A DNA stretch of 64,000 bases from Pseudomonas fluorescens (GCF_003732425.1 NZ_MOBX01000006.1:21635-85634), one strand, 5' to 3'; positions 16,881 through 26,491 are shown, numbered from the stretch's first letter. The notes: a model not told the origin generated them from the letters alone. Program-made: numbers and translations.

Positions 16881-18791
16881 TCAACCTTCTCTGACGATGA
16901 ACATAAGCGTCTGCTGCGCAGAGACGGTTTGCGTGCCACCGACCAGGTAAACGACCTTGTCGGGTTCGAGCAGTTGCCGCCATCTGGATTGCGCCAGGCG
17001 GGCTCTGAGTGTCGGCGCCAGCAGTTCATCGCCAGGATCGCTCCTGCGTTGCACTCTTCCGTCCGGGGCGCTAGGGCGCAGACGCAGGACGAACACCACA
17101 TCCAGAGTGCTGCGCCGAAACAGCAAGGCGTCCTCGCTGAACAGTCGGCTGGTGCGATCCACGTCATAACCGTTGTGCTGCAGAATCTCGCTGAATAATG
17201 TGCGCAGGCTGGAGCCGGGGGCTTGCACGGCCTCACGCCATCGTTGTTCGAACATCCGGGTATCGAAGTCGATGCGTTCAAGGCCCGTTGCAAAGGGCGA
17301 GGGCAGCAACAGTGTCTGTCCATCGAGATGGGCGGCGGGTTGGGCTGGCAGCACGGGAAGCATCATCAGCGGGTCAGCGAGTTCACGTCTGGAGGCGACA
17401 GCAAGGGTCCGGTTTTCCCAGTGATAGAACGTGTCGAACAACACGCGCAGTCCGTCACCGTTGATCACTTCACTGTGGTTGGCCTCGTTGAACGATGCTC
17501 TGGCGATGGCGCTCAGGGAGTGATCCGCCAGGTACTTGAAAGAGGTGGCTACAGACTGAGTCAGCGATTTTGCGAATGATGGCTGCTCCACCACAATCCA
17601 TCTGCCATCTTTCCTGATGGCCCACTTTGGTTGCAGTGATGGATTGTTCTTGAGCATCTGCTCGAACGCGTCGTATCGACCCGGACTGAACAGTGGATGT
17701 TCAAGAAAGACCAGGGTCGTGTCTGGCAGTACGCGTTGTGGCACGATCACGTAGTGCTGAGCGTCTATTTCTATGGAATCGTGCCATTCGGGCTTGAAGC
17801 TTCTCCCCCAGTGCCGCCAGTGTCCGGCAGAAGTGGCCGGTGCCAGCGGTCTGGCATCGGGTGCCGGTCCGAACAATGACCCTGTCTCGTCCGGTACTGG
17901 CTCTTCTGCCAGGCGGGGACGTTTGCCGGCGGCGGGCGCACGCTGGTCGGCCTCAACCGCGGACTGTTCCTGCACGGGGTGCGGCACGTCATGTTGCGAT
18001 GATGACTGCGGCGCTTTTATCCGCCATTGTCCGGTGCCCGGGATCTGTTCAACGTCTGCGCCAAGCCAGTTGCGTTCGTGGGCGGAGGCCTGCCGGTAAT
18101 GCCCCTCGGGTTGCCAGCGCACCAGACAGAGTGTGCCGTCTTCCATCTCGACATAAGTCGCTCCGCGTTTGTCGTGACGCAGGCCGTCCGGGCTGGCCTG
18201 GGCATTTCTTGTTCGCCAGGTGGCCTGGTCTGCCGTGAGGTGCCCGGGGAATTCACCGCCGGATGCGCCTGCTCTGGCCCGATTGGTCTCGGCGGGGAGC
18301 ATCGCCCGGTCAACCGAAGCGGGCCGCCAGAAGGGCTGACCGTCGATCTGTTGCAGAAACGGGCCGGGCTCCCCCAGAGACGGCGGCCAGAACACTCGAT
18401 ATCGCCCATCCGGTTGACGCTCCACTTGCAGGTAACCTTCGCCGATGACCTGCGCATACGTGCCACCTTGGGGGCTGTGAAACAGGCCATTGCCGATTGC
18501 GTGCAACAAATGAGCATTGGCTGCAGGCCAGGTGATGGAATTCATATTGCTCTCCAGCAACCCGGCAATCGACTCAGGCGCTGCTTCGATCACCACCGAT
18601 GGCAAACGCCCGATCGCGTCTGGTGCGACATCCGCCGACGCGTCTGGTGTGGAGGCAGTCTGCCTGGCCGCGAGATCGGGAGTGTTGGTGCCGGAACGGG
18701 TGCCCGCTGATTGATTTGCTCCCGGTCTCGTCGGGGGCGACGGAGAGTCGGGTGGGGTGCTTAACGGAATTGGCTTGGGTGGTTTCACCAT
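16881..18791 (-). CDS. Modular KPPK-family protein 3 (unknown function, toxin-block paralogue)
   Basis: Unnamed family, 636 residues. It begins M-V-K-P-P-K-P-I-P-L, then a Pro/Thr/Ser-rich tail with L-P-S-V-V-I at 63-68. Module A is 87-157, with G-L-F-H-S-P-Q-G-G-T-Y-A and Q-P-F-W-R. Module B is 200-259, with R-H-D-K-R-G-A-T-Y-V-E-M-E-D-G-T and I-P-G-T-G-Q-W-R-I-K. A nuclear-localisation-like K-R-P-R-L lies at 290-294. The C-domain is 323-636, with L-R-T-L-F-S-E-I-L-Q-H-N-G-Y and Y-L-V-G-G-T-Q...F-I-V-R-E-G. GGAG lies eight bases before the ATG. Only 39 bp separate it from protein 4, so an operon is likely. Confidence 0.83.
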   Translation of the reverse strand: MVKPPKPIPLSTPPDSPSPPTRPGANQSAGTRSGTNTPDLAARQTASTPDASADVAPDAIGRLPSVVIEAAPESIAGLLESNMNSITWPAANAHLLHAIGNGLFHSPQGGTYAQVIGEGYLQVERQPDGRYRVFWPPSLGEPGPFLQQIDGQPFWRPASVDRAMLPAETNRARAGASGGEFPGHLTADQATWRTRNAQASPDGLRHDKRGATYVEMEDGTLCLVRWQPEGHYRQASAHERNWLGADVEQIPGTGQWRIKAPQSSSQHDVPHPVQEQSAVEADQRAPAAGKRPRLAEEPVPDETGSLFGPAPDARPLAPATSAGHWRHWGRSFKPEWHDSIEIDAQHYVIVPQRVLPDTTLVFLEHPLFSPGRYDAFEQMLKNNPSLQPKWAIRKDGRWIVVEQPSFAKSLTQSVATSFKYLADHSLSAIARASFNEANHSEVINGDGLRVLFDTFYHWENRTLAVASRRELADPLMMLPVLPAQPAAHLDGQTLLLPSPFATGLERIDFDTRMFEQRWREAVQAPGSSLRTLFSEILQHNGYDVDRTSRLFSEDALLFRRSTLDVVFVLRLRPSAPDGRVQRRSDPGDELLAPTLRARLAQSRWRQLLEPDKVVYLVGGTQTVSAQQTLMFIVREG

Positions 18792-18830
18792 CCTTGGTGC
18801 TCCATGGGTTGATTGGGTTGAGAGCGGCTG

Positions 18831-20513
18831 TCAGCCTTCTCTGACGATGAAGACGCTTTTTTTGCCTGGTTCGGTTTGTTGCACGCCGCCCACCAGATAG
18901 ATGACCTGTTTTTGTGTCAGCTGAGCTTTCAACTCGCGCTGGGCCGCGACGGTCAGCCTGTTCTGGAACTCGGAACCGTAGATTTCGGCACCTGGCAATG
19001 TGGGACGAGGAATCGAGTTACCAGTGATTCGCGGCAGTTTCAGCACGAACACGGCAGCGATGCCCTCGCGGTGAAAGATCAATGCTCCTTCCTGCAATAG
19101 GCGCGAGGACGGATTGACCGTGTAGCCGTTGTTTCGCAGGAGCGTGCCGAATACGTTGCGCAGATTGGCAGGGGTGGGTGACGCTACGTATTCGGCCCAT
19201 TCACCGGGAAACTTCTGCGGATCGAAATCGACTCGCTCAAATGTACGCGCGGTAGACGAGGGCAGGGAAAGGAGGCCGCCGGGATACAGGGAGTCGGGCT
19301 GTGCCGACAGTCTGGGCAACAGCATCAACGGGTCGAGCAGGTTGTGTGTAGTCGGCGCTTCGTTATTGATGCGGTCGTGCCAGTGACGCAAGGTCAAAAC
19401 CATCATCGACAACGCGTGGTTGTCGAGGGCTCTGGATTTTCTGCTGTGGTCGAATACTCCACGTGCGAGGGTGCGCTCGGTATGCTCCGACAAATATTTG
19501 AAGGCGCTGGAGACGTACTGCGTCATCGGCATCTCGAACGGCAAATGGTTTTCCACGACGTGCCATTGGCCGTTGCGCTGGATCGCCCACTTCGGTTGAT
19601 GTGAAGGCTCATTGATCAGCATGTGTTCAAACCCGTCGTAGTCGTCGGGCGAAAACCGCGGATGTTGCACGTAAACCAGGCCGGTTTGGGGGTGACCGCC
19701 CGTGGAGACAATCGAGAAGTGGGCGCCGTCTATTTCAATCGAATCGCCATGTTCCGGTTTGTTCGTTTTCCCCCAGTTTTTCCAAGGACCGGCGGACAGA
19801 TCCATGACATTCGGCTGTCGCGAGATCAACGATTCCATCAATGCGTCGGCAGGAGCCGTGTCTGCCTGTTCGTGGCGCGGCCGTTTGCTCGGCCCTGCTA
19901 CCACTTCGATGGTTTCAACAGGCGGCCGCTCGAGATCTGCCAGCGGACGTTCTGCCGACGTGGCCGTCGGCTCCACTCGTCGCCAGAGTGGGCTGGCGGG
20001 AATCTTTTCAACTTCAGCGCCAAGCCAGTTTCGGTCGTGGGCCGAGGCTTGCCGGTAATGCCCCTCGGATTGTCTGCGTACCAGCCAGAGCGTGCCGTCC
20101 TCCATCGTGATATACGACGCACCACGCTTGTCGTGACGAAAACCTTCCGGCGTGGGCGGGGTATTTTTCAGCAGGGCCGCCAGTTCAGGTGCAATGTTGA
20201 CGTTGTCGGGCACATCCATAGCGCTTGCCTTCGGCGGCGTCGCGTCCGCTGCTCCCTGGGCCGGTTGCGCAGGTCGGACAAGTGAATGGGGCCGCGGATC
20301 GGGCAGGGTGTTGACGATGACGCTTGGACGCTGGCCGGGCACTTCGGGCGGGATCATCGAGGAAGAGGAGCCCGGGGTTGGACTCCCGCCTTCTGAGCCG
20401 GGGACAGACAGTCCCGTGTCGGTGCGAGTATCCGCCGAGGTCTCCGGTCGGGGCGGGGACAGCGATGTGTCGGTTGACGTTGCAGCGGGAATTTTCTTGG
20501 GCGGCTTAGCCAT
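18831..20513 (-). CDS. Modular KPPK-family protein 4, short form lacking module A
   Basis: Same unnamed family, 560 residues. It starts M-A-K-P-P-K-K-I-P-A and has the Pro/Ser/Thr-rich tail with R-P-S-V-I-V-N near 62-68. Module A (W-P-A...W-R-x-E) is missing: the tail runs straight into A-P-E-L-A-A-L-L and module B (about 107-179, ending S-P-L-W-R-R-V). The basic K-R-P-R-H is at 210-214, and the C-domain at about 240-560 ends F-I-V-R-E-G. The start at 20513 has GGAG eleven bases upstream and aligns with the paralogues; the reading from 20537 only adds a short extension. Loss of one module without frame damage supports a modular design. Confidence 0.83.
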   Translation of the reverse strand: MAKPPKKIPAATSTDTSLSPPRPETSADTRTDTGLSVPGSEGGSPTPGSSSSMIPPEVPGQRPSVIVNTLPDPRPHSLVRPAQPAQGAADATPPKASAMDVPDNVNIAPELAALLKNTPPTPEGFRHDKRGASYITMEDGTLWLVRRQSEGHYRQASAHDRNWLGAEVEKIPASPLWRRVEPTATSAERPLADLERPPVETIEVVAGPSKRPRHEQADTAPADALMESLISRQPNVMDLSAGPWKNWGKTNKPEHGDSIEIDGAHFSIVSTGGHPQTGLVYVQHPRFSPDDYDGFEHMLINEPSHQPKWAIQRNGQWHVVENHLPFEMPMTQYVSSAFKYLSEHTERTLARGVFDHSRKSRALDNHALSMMVLTLRHWHDRINNEAPTTHNLLDPLMLLPRLSAQPDSLYPGGLLSLPSSTARTFERVDFDPQKFPGEWAEYVASPTPANLRNVFGTLLRNNGYTVNPSSRLLQEGALIFHREGIAAVFVLKLPRITGNSIPRPTLPGAEIYGSEFQNRLTVAAQRELKAQLTQKQVIYLVGGVQQTEPGKKSVFIVREG

Positions 20514-20770
20514 TGAAGTGCTCCGATAAAGCAGCATCCGACGGTTTCACCGGACGCTCCAGAATGATCAGGTGAACGTGCGCCGCAACGATTCTGAAAT
20601 CGCGCGGCGGGTTTCAAGAGCACTTATGTTCGGTAATCGACAGCCAGGGTGTGCGGTATATATGTCTTGCTTTGCGGTCAGATGATGCAAGGCATTTCAG
20701 TGATATCGAAGAGCATGCGTGCCGTCGCGGCAACCCTCGATGCGCAATAACAAGGGTTCCCCGGCGGTTT

Positions 20771-22636
20771 TCAACGCTCTCTGAGAATGAACACCGAATC
20801 GGCGGCCGACTCGGTCTTCAGCACGCCGCCGATCAACCACACCAGATTATTTTGTGCCTCGGCGCTGGTCAGCGCGAGGTAGGCGTCACTGCCAATGCGT
20901 GCGGCAAGGTCGGGATCGGCCAACTCGGTGCCCGGCAAGGTGTTAAGCACCAGTGCTTCCTGTTTGATCACCCCCAGTTTCAGGAAGAACACCGTTTCGT
21001 GATCTGTACGTTTGAACACCAGAGCCGGTCTGCGATGATCGTGGGTCAGCGGGAAAATGTCATAGCCGCTGCGGATCAGCAGGGCGCCGAACAGGCGCCG
21101 CAGGTTGTAGTCAGACGGATCAGCCGCGTAGTGCCGCCATTCGAACGCGAAATGCTGCGGATCGAAGGTGAGCCTTTGCAGTTCACCCTCGACCTGCGGC
21201 AGCAGTTTGATGATTTTCCTGCCGGCGATTTCGCTGGTGGAAGCGACCGGCAACAGGTTAATCGGGTCGGCAAATGCGGGCACCGTGGGGAAGGGTTTGT
21301 TGTTCCATCGATGCAACACAGCCTGGATGTTGATGAGTCCGGTGGCCGTGATGGCGGGCGGGTAGTCCGACAATTCGAACAGCTTTCTGGCGACGGCCCG
21401 TGAAGTGAAGGCGGAAAAATCCACAAAGGTCTCGGCGACCGATTGCGACAACGGCTTCTCGAAGAAGCGTTTGCCCGGTCGCGCCTCTCCGGGCTCATGG
21501 CCGATGCGAAATGTTGCAACCGGCTGCAAGTGAGGCGCGTCGCGCAGCATTTGTTCAAAGGCATCGAAATATGCCGGAGCGAACTCCGGGTGCTGCAGGA
21601 AGTACACTTTGGGTGGACGGTTGGGGGTCATGCCGATCGGCACGATCGAATAATGAAGCCAGCCCAACTGCACCGACTCTCCTGATGCCGGTGGGTTCAA
21701 ATGCCCCCACGGCAACCAGAAATACGGTGTCTGATCCGCATCAGCGGGGCCTGAGCGGGCCGGATTCGGGCCTTCGTCTAGCCGTGGTCGCTTGCTTGGG
21801 CCAGGCTGGGCCTGGTCTGACTCAACAGTGGGACGAAGGCCTGATGGCGAGGGAGGCTGTTCAATCGGTCGGACCTGGACTTTTCGGCGCCAGAGTGTCG
21901 TGCCCGGAATCATCTCCACCTCGACACCGGAATATGATCGTTCGCTGGCGGATATTTCCTGATAGTTCCCTTCGCGGTTCTTGCCCACCAGGACCATCCC
22001 CTTTTCCATTTCGACGTAGGCTTTTTTGTGTTTGTCGTAACGGATTCCGTCTGGCGAAATTGTCGGCTCCAGCAAAGCAGCCAATTGAGGGGCAAGGTAA
22101 GCCGGCGAACGTGGGGCCGGCTGGGCTTCGGACGGGGGCGGCGTGGATTGCCAGCCGGGACGTTCAATACGCCAGCGTGGCTGGCCTGCGATTTTCGCCA
22201 GGACCGGGCCGGGAACCCCGGGGGCGAAGGAAAGCGGTACGTGGTAGATACCCTGGACATTCTGCTCGACCTGAAAGCGGCCTTCCGTGCCTATTTCTGC
22301 GTATATCCGCGAATCCGGCCCCTTGAACAGTCCGCTTTCCGCGCCTCCAAAAGGGGTCAGCTCCGCATAACGACCGCTCGGCCAGGCGATTTCGCTTTTC
22401 GCCGATTCGACGGCCTGATGCGGCATGTCGCTCACGATCACGCCGGGTCGGTTCAAATCAGAGTCGCTCTGCACATTCGGTAAATGCGCGAAGACTGCCG
22501 GATCGCCAGACAGTCGTTGGGTGGACGGGCCGGCTGTCTGAAGAGGACTCGTGAGGGGATCTGCGTCGGGGAGGCTTGCTGTCGCGGGTTTATCGGTACC
22601 GGCAGAACCAGGGATTTTTTTGGGTGACTTGGCCAT
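20771..22636 (-). CDS. Modular KPPK-family protein 5 (unknown function, toxin-block paralogue)
   Basis: Unnamed family, 621 residues. It starts M-A-K-S-P-K-K-I-P-G; the tail holds R-P-G-V-I-V-S-D near 63-70. Module A is at about 83-157, ending Q-P-R-W-R-I-E. Module B is at about 182-252, with R-Y-D-K-H-K-K-A-Y-V-E-M and I-P-G-T-T-L-W-R-R-K. K-R-P-R-L-D lies at 282-287. The C-domain at about 307-621 ends F-I-L-R-E-R. The C-domain is the most diverged of the five in its first half. AGGATG lies before the ATG at 22636. It is the first paralogue after the large toxin-like gene (169-bp gap), all in the same direction. Confidence 0.82.
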   Translation of the reverse strand: MAKSPKKIPGSAGTDKPATASLPDADPLTSPLQTAGPSTQRLSGDPAVFAHLPNVQSDSDLNRPGVIVSDMPHQAVESAKSEIAWPSGRYAELTPFGGAESGLFKGPDSRIYAEIGTEGRFQVEQNVQGIYHVPLSFAPGVPGPVLAKIAGQPRWRIERPGWQSTPPPSEAQPAPRSPAYLAPQLAALLEPTISPDGIRYDKHKKAYVEMEKGMVLVGKNREGNYQEISASERSYSGVEVEMIPGTTLWRRKVQVRPIEQPPSPSGLRPTVESDQAQPGPSKRPRLDEGPNPARSGPADADQTPYFWLPWGHLNPPASGESVQLGWLHYSIVPIGMTPNRPPKVYFLQHPEFAPAYFDAFEQMLRDAPHLQPVATFRIGHEPGEARPGKRFFEKPLSQSVAETFVDFSAFTSRAVARKLFELSDYPPAITATGLINIQAVLHRWNNKPFPTVPAFADPINLLPVASTSEIAGRKIIKLLPQVEGELQRLTFDPQHFAFEWRHYAADPSDYNLRRLFGALLIRSGYDIFPLTHDHRRPALVFKRTDHETVFFLKLGVIKQEALVLNTLPGTELADPDLAARIGSDAYLALTSAEAQNNLVWLIGGVLKTESAADSVFILRER

Positions 22637-22805
22637 GAACAACATCCTGTTGATAGGCGTTTATAAATAAAGAGGTGATCTGTTCGCATTCGCCAGACGC
22701 ACGCGCTGCCAGCCCCCGATGAGTTGCGCAGGGGCGGTTGTGCGGCGTCAGCGCTCGTTCGTGCGGGTGGTGCAAGATTTGTCGGGTGTTAACCGGCGCA
22801 GAGCG

Positions 22806-25800
22806 TCACGCCGCTGGAACTTCGATCAGCGGGGGGGCGAGGGTTAACAGACTTGGTCGTTGATGGGAGCAATATCTGAAGACTTGCAGTTGCGAATAAT
22901 CGATGACTCGACGCAGGTCGTTATTCAGGATCCATCGCCGCATCGGCAAGCTGTAACTCAGTGTGCCGGGCTCATTGTTGGCCATGGCGATGTACCTGAC
23001 TTTCAGCACTTTGTCGGCGACTGATGCGAATTCGTCCGGCAATGCCGCCGTCGCATCAGGCTCTTCGAAGAACCGGGCGTCCAGTCCATCCTGATACACC
23101 CAGTCAAAGGAAAGGTCGACTGTGTGGACGATGCCTTTTTCGGTGATCACACGTACCTGGTCGATGAGGTCCTCGCTGTCGTAAGTCGGCAGGTGAATGA
23201 CGCAGGTGCCGATTTGCAACCGATTGTTTTCGAGTGTGATATCGACTTTGCCGAGTTCCGTGGCGTCCAGATCCCAAGTGGATGCAAATGGCAGGCGCAG
23301 GCTGGAGTTGGCAAGAGCACCCGGCGTGCACAGGCGGATATGCATGTTGGCTGCAAGGTGAACCAGGTACGTCGAGCCCTGGCCTTCCAGAGTGTCCAGC
23401 CCGGGCTGAAGCGGATAAGCGTAGAGCTTGGCGCATCCGGCATTGGCTTTGAGTTGATACGGCTCATTCTGCGCCAGGTCATAGGCGTAGTCGCCGGGCA
23501 GCAGTGGCAGGGGGAGAGAAATGGGTGTCGTCCAGTGGGTGAGGGTATACACGGCAAATTCTGCATCAGCCGGTGGTGCTGCGGTTTCTGGCGTCAGGCG
23601 TAGATTCGCTGCGACGCCGTCCTTGAACACCAGTGTCACTTTATGATCGAGATAAGCGTTCATGGCTCTCAGGATCTTCAGCAGGTTCATAGGATCCATG
23701 CCGCCACGTTTGATCGAGTAGCCTTTGATGAGCAGCGATTTATCCGCGAAGTGACAGGTCATATCACACCCCACCACCAGATCCCCATCGGCATCCGATA
23801 TTCTTGCGCCAAAGTGTGCCTCCACCTTGGTCAGTTCATCGCTTGAATAGTCAACGAACACGCGAGTTACTGCGTTGCGCTTTTTCGCTAGATACAGCGA
23901 AGTCCGGTCATGGGTTTTCGGGATGAACAAGTCCAGCGGCTTGTCGTCTTTGATGATATATGTGTCGGCGTTAAGAATAATCGGGCCTTGTCGCCGCCCC
24001 ACTTTGGTAACAATGGCAGTTATATCAATGTTCTTGTTGTGTTCGATGGTATCCGGCAAGTCGGGCACCAAATGAAAGTCATCCTTGGTAATAAACGTCA
24101 GCCGGTTGTTCTTCAGCGTGAGCCTGTTATTTACTTGCTGGTAAATGTCATGGATAGAGACAACATTCCTGGGGATGTCATAAAAGTCGAATCGTGAGGT
24201 GATCACCAGGCTGTTTTTCTTCATGCTCCAGCTTTCGATTTGATCCGCTCGCCAGTTCAGTGCAATAACGCTTGCCTGTTCACCGTCCTCGGAGATGGCA
24301 ATATGACCGGGGACGTGGGAAATGACGTAAGTATCCATTCCCGCGTTTCCGTGTGCCGACGCACCTGGGTGAGACAGGACAATCTGGTCATCACCCGCGC
24401 CTGCGGTGATTGTGTCCTTGCCTCGGGACCTGATGATATTGGGCCCGTCCGTTCCGTTGACGGTAGAGGTGGCGGCAGGCACGGTCTCAATGTTTTCGAT
24501 ACTTTCCAGCAGACTGTGGAAGGTATATTTTTTCCCGTCCTCTGCTTCACTGTCGGCAACGCTGACATGCAATGTGCCGAATTGCAGGTCGACGTCATAA
24601 CCGGAGCCTTCGGGCAATCCTGAAATGTAGTTTCCCTCCAGCACCAGCGTATCTTTGCCAGAACCACCCCTGATCGTCGAGTAGTCAGATACGTCAGCGC
24701 CAGTCGCGATCAGCCGGCCGGCACCTTCGAATACAAACCGGTCATCCTTTTCGCCCCCAGTGAGATCTTTTTTCCCCGCGCCGTAATGGACGGTGTTGGG
24801 TTTTTCTTTCACCCCCCGGATCACGTCTTTACCGTCGCCAATGAACCAGATGATGCCTTTGTGCGCTGCGGCGGTTCCCAGTTCTGCTCCGGGTGTATCA
24901 CGTGTAACGCCGTCACGGGCATCGATCGTGTCATCTTTCCCTTTGATTTTTGGTACGTCGATCGTTTCCCAGTTGTCCTGCTTGGTCCACCAGTTTCTGA
25001 TCAACCTGCGGCTCGGCTCCAGTTCAACTTCAAATGCGCCATTGACGACGGCTTCGATCTTTTTCTCATTGACTCCATCGAGCAATTTTCGCGCAGTCCG
25101 TTCTAATTGCTTGGTGTGTTCAACCGTGGCCTTGGCAATGGAATAGCGGTCCTGGACGTCTTTGTCGGAACTCTTCCCCAGGAACGCAAACCAGCCGGTA
25201 CGCCAACGCTCCTCGTCGGTCAGTTCGATGTAATCATCAATGTCATCGACGATGCGTACAGCACCATAAATCTGCGAACCGACGGCAAGTAGGGCGCCAG
25301 CGAAGAGGCCGACCGGTCCGGCGAAGGAAAAACCGGCCAGTGCTGCCAGGCCCAGGATCACGGTCATGCCGGCACTGGCGATACTCAAGCCGGCACTGAT
25401 GTAATGGTCCATGGCCTCTTTGCCTTTTGCGTTGTCGGCGGCATTGAATGACCTGATCGCGGTATAAAGATCGAAAGGCAGTGTGAGGGCGCCACCGATC
25501 AGGCCTCCAGACCGGCTCAGCCTGATCGCGAATCGGGTTTTGACAAAGTCTGTGTAGGCACTGTGTCCAGCCCTGAGCATTTGCGTTGCGGATCTGGTCA
25601 CCGCGATATCGACGGCAATGGAGCCCAACTCGGAGGCGAGCCCGGTGGTGTTGATCACGATTTCGTCGGAATTATTATTTCTTATCCCGTCATAAATTCC
25701 GCGCAGACCCATGTAAATTCCGAACCCCTGAATACCAAGGCTTGAACCCAGCGTCGTTGTGCTTTTGGCAAGATTGACCCAGCGGTGTGTTTTCGTAGGT

Positions 25801-26336
25801 AATTGCGCGTGTCTGAGATCGAGTCTCTGTGCCGCATTCAAAAGTTTCTGCAATTTGCCGCGATAGCCGTCTGCGTCGATTTCCTCACTGAGTGTTTCTC
25901 TCATTACAGAAGGTGCCGTCAGTGGACGTCGACTGGCAATCTCGAACAGCAGCGATGGCAAAAGATAGCTGTCTGTACCGGCCGATTGCCTGATCTGCAG
26001 TTCGACATCGGCAGGGCTGAACTGTAACGCGTTGATGAAAGAGCGCTTCGGCGTGCGGAAAAAAGTGTTTCGACCGTTCAAGGACTGACCGTCGATCGTG
26101 GCGCCCAGAGCGTCGAGAGAAACGCGGGTCACAGACAGAGAACCAATCTCGATCGGACCGAACAGGTCGTCGACCATTTTCAGTTGAGCTGTCTTGGTGT
26201 TTTTCGCCAGCGATGAACTGTCGGACTGACTGTTTAAATCCAGAGTCGAACTTGTTTTTTCATTGGCATGAATATCGATATCGTTAATGACGACAGCGTC
26301 ATGGTGTATGACGGAGTCTTGAATCAATGTGGCCAT
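22806..26336 (-). CDS. Large RTX/pore-forming-toxin-like protein
   Basis: Product of 1176 residues without a signal peptide. The N-terminal region (1-300) is soluble and resembles large clostridial-type/Mcf-type toxin processing and translocation regions only in a general way. A Gly/Ala-rich hydrophobic hairpin lies at about 311-361 (L-S-I-A-S-A-G-M-T-V-I-L-G-L-A-A-L-A-G then F-A-G-A-L-L-A-V-G), as in TcdA/TcdB-type pore-forming domains. It is followed by E-L-T-D-E-E-R-W-R-T-G-W-F-A-F-L-G. RTX-like calcium-binding repeats occur near 498-565 (R-G-G-S-G-K-D-T-L) and 634-655 (S-R-G-K-D-T-I-T-A-G-A-G-D-D). The last 400 residues are not recognised. The ATG at 26336 has AAGGA upstream. Base composition is more AT-rich than its neighbours, hinting at transfer. 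It heads the five-paralogue block. Confidence 0.75.
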   Translation of the reverse strand: MATLIQDSVIHHDAVVINDIDIHANEKTSSTLDLNSQSDSSSLAKNTKTAQLKMVDDLFGPIEIGSLSVTRVSLDALGATIDGQSLNGRNTFFRTPKRSFINALQFSPADVELQIRQSAGTDSYLLPSLLFEIASRRPLTAPSVMRETLSEEIDADGYRGKLQKLLNAAQRLDLRHAQLPTKTHRWVNLAKSTTTLGSSLGIQGFGIYMGLRGIYDGIRNNNSDEIVINTTGLASELGSIAVDIAVTRSATQMLRAGHSAYTDFVKTRFAIRLSRSGGLIGGALTLPFDLYTAIRSFNAADNAKGKEAMDHYISAGLSIASAGMTVILGLAALAGFSFAGPVGLFAGALLAVGSQIYGAVRIVDDIDDYIELTDEERWRTGWFAFLGKSSDKDVQDRYSIAKATVEHTKQLERTARKLLDGVNEKKIEAVVNGAFEVELEPSRRLIRNWWTKQDNWETIDVPKIKGKDDTIDARDGVTRDTPGAELGTAAAHKGIIWFIGDGKDVIRGVKEKPNTVHYGAGKKDLTGGEKDDRFVFEGAGRLIATGADVSDYSTIRGGSGKDTLVLEGNYISGLPEGSGYDVDLQFGTLHVSVADSEAEDGKKYTFHSLLESIENIETVPAATSTVNGTDGPNIIRSRGKDTITAGAGDDQIVLSHPGASAHGNAGMDTYVISHVPGHIAISEDGEQASVIALNWRADQIESWSMKKNSLVITSRFDFYDIPRNVVSIHDIYQQVNNRLTLKNNRLTFITKDDFHLVPDLPDTIEHNKNIDITAIVTKVGRRQGPIILNADTYIIKDDKPLDLFIPKTHDRTSLYLAKKRNAVTRVFVDYSSDELTKVEAHFGARISDADGDLVVGCDMTCHFADKSLLIKGYSIKRGGMDPMNLLKILRAMNAYLDHKVTLVFKDGVAANLRLTPETAAPPADAEFAVYTLTHWTTPISLPLPLLPGDYAYDLAQNEPYQLKANAGCAKLYAYPLQPGLDTLEGQGSTYLVHLAANMHIRLCTPGALANSSLRLPFASTWDLDATELGKVDITLENNRLQIGTCVIHLPTYDSEDLIDQVRVITEKGIVHTVDLSFDWVYQDGLDARFFEEPDATAALPDEFASVADKVLKVRYIAMANNEPGTLSYSLPMRRWILNNDLRRVIDYSQLQVFRYCSHQRPSLLTLAPPLIEVPAA

Positions 26337-26491
26337 TTGAACATCCTTGTCCAGGGCAATTGGGTGTGCGGAGTAGAAGTAATGTTATGAGCAAATCCTT
26401 GTTGCTGTACATCGGAGGGGTATTGCGATGTATTACGATTGGCTGGCAATAAGGTCGGGAAATAATGGCGTTATGCAGTACTGAGGAGGAG

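Noticed and set aside
16837..17323. Upstream extension of protein 2 through the neighbouring gene
   Set aside because: The reading overlaps the 3' part of protein 3 in another frame and is Cys/Arg-rich noise; the paralogue start motif fixes 16837.
12738..26336. Prophage or transposon origin of the accessory block
   Set aside because: No integrase, transposase, phage structural gene or terminal repeat was seen in or beside the block, so only a general accessory-island interpretation is kept.
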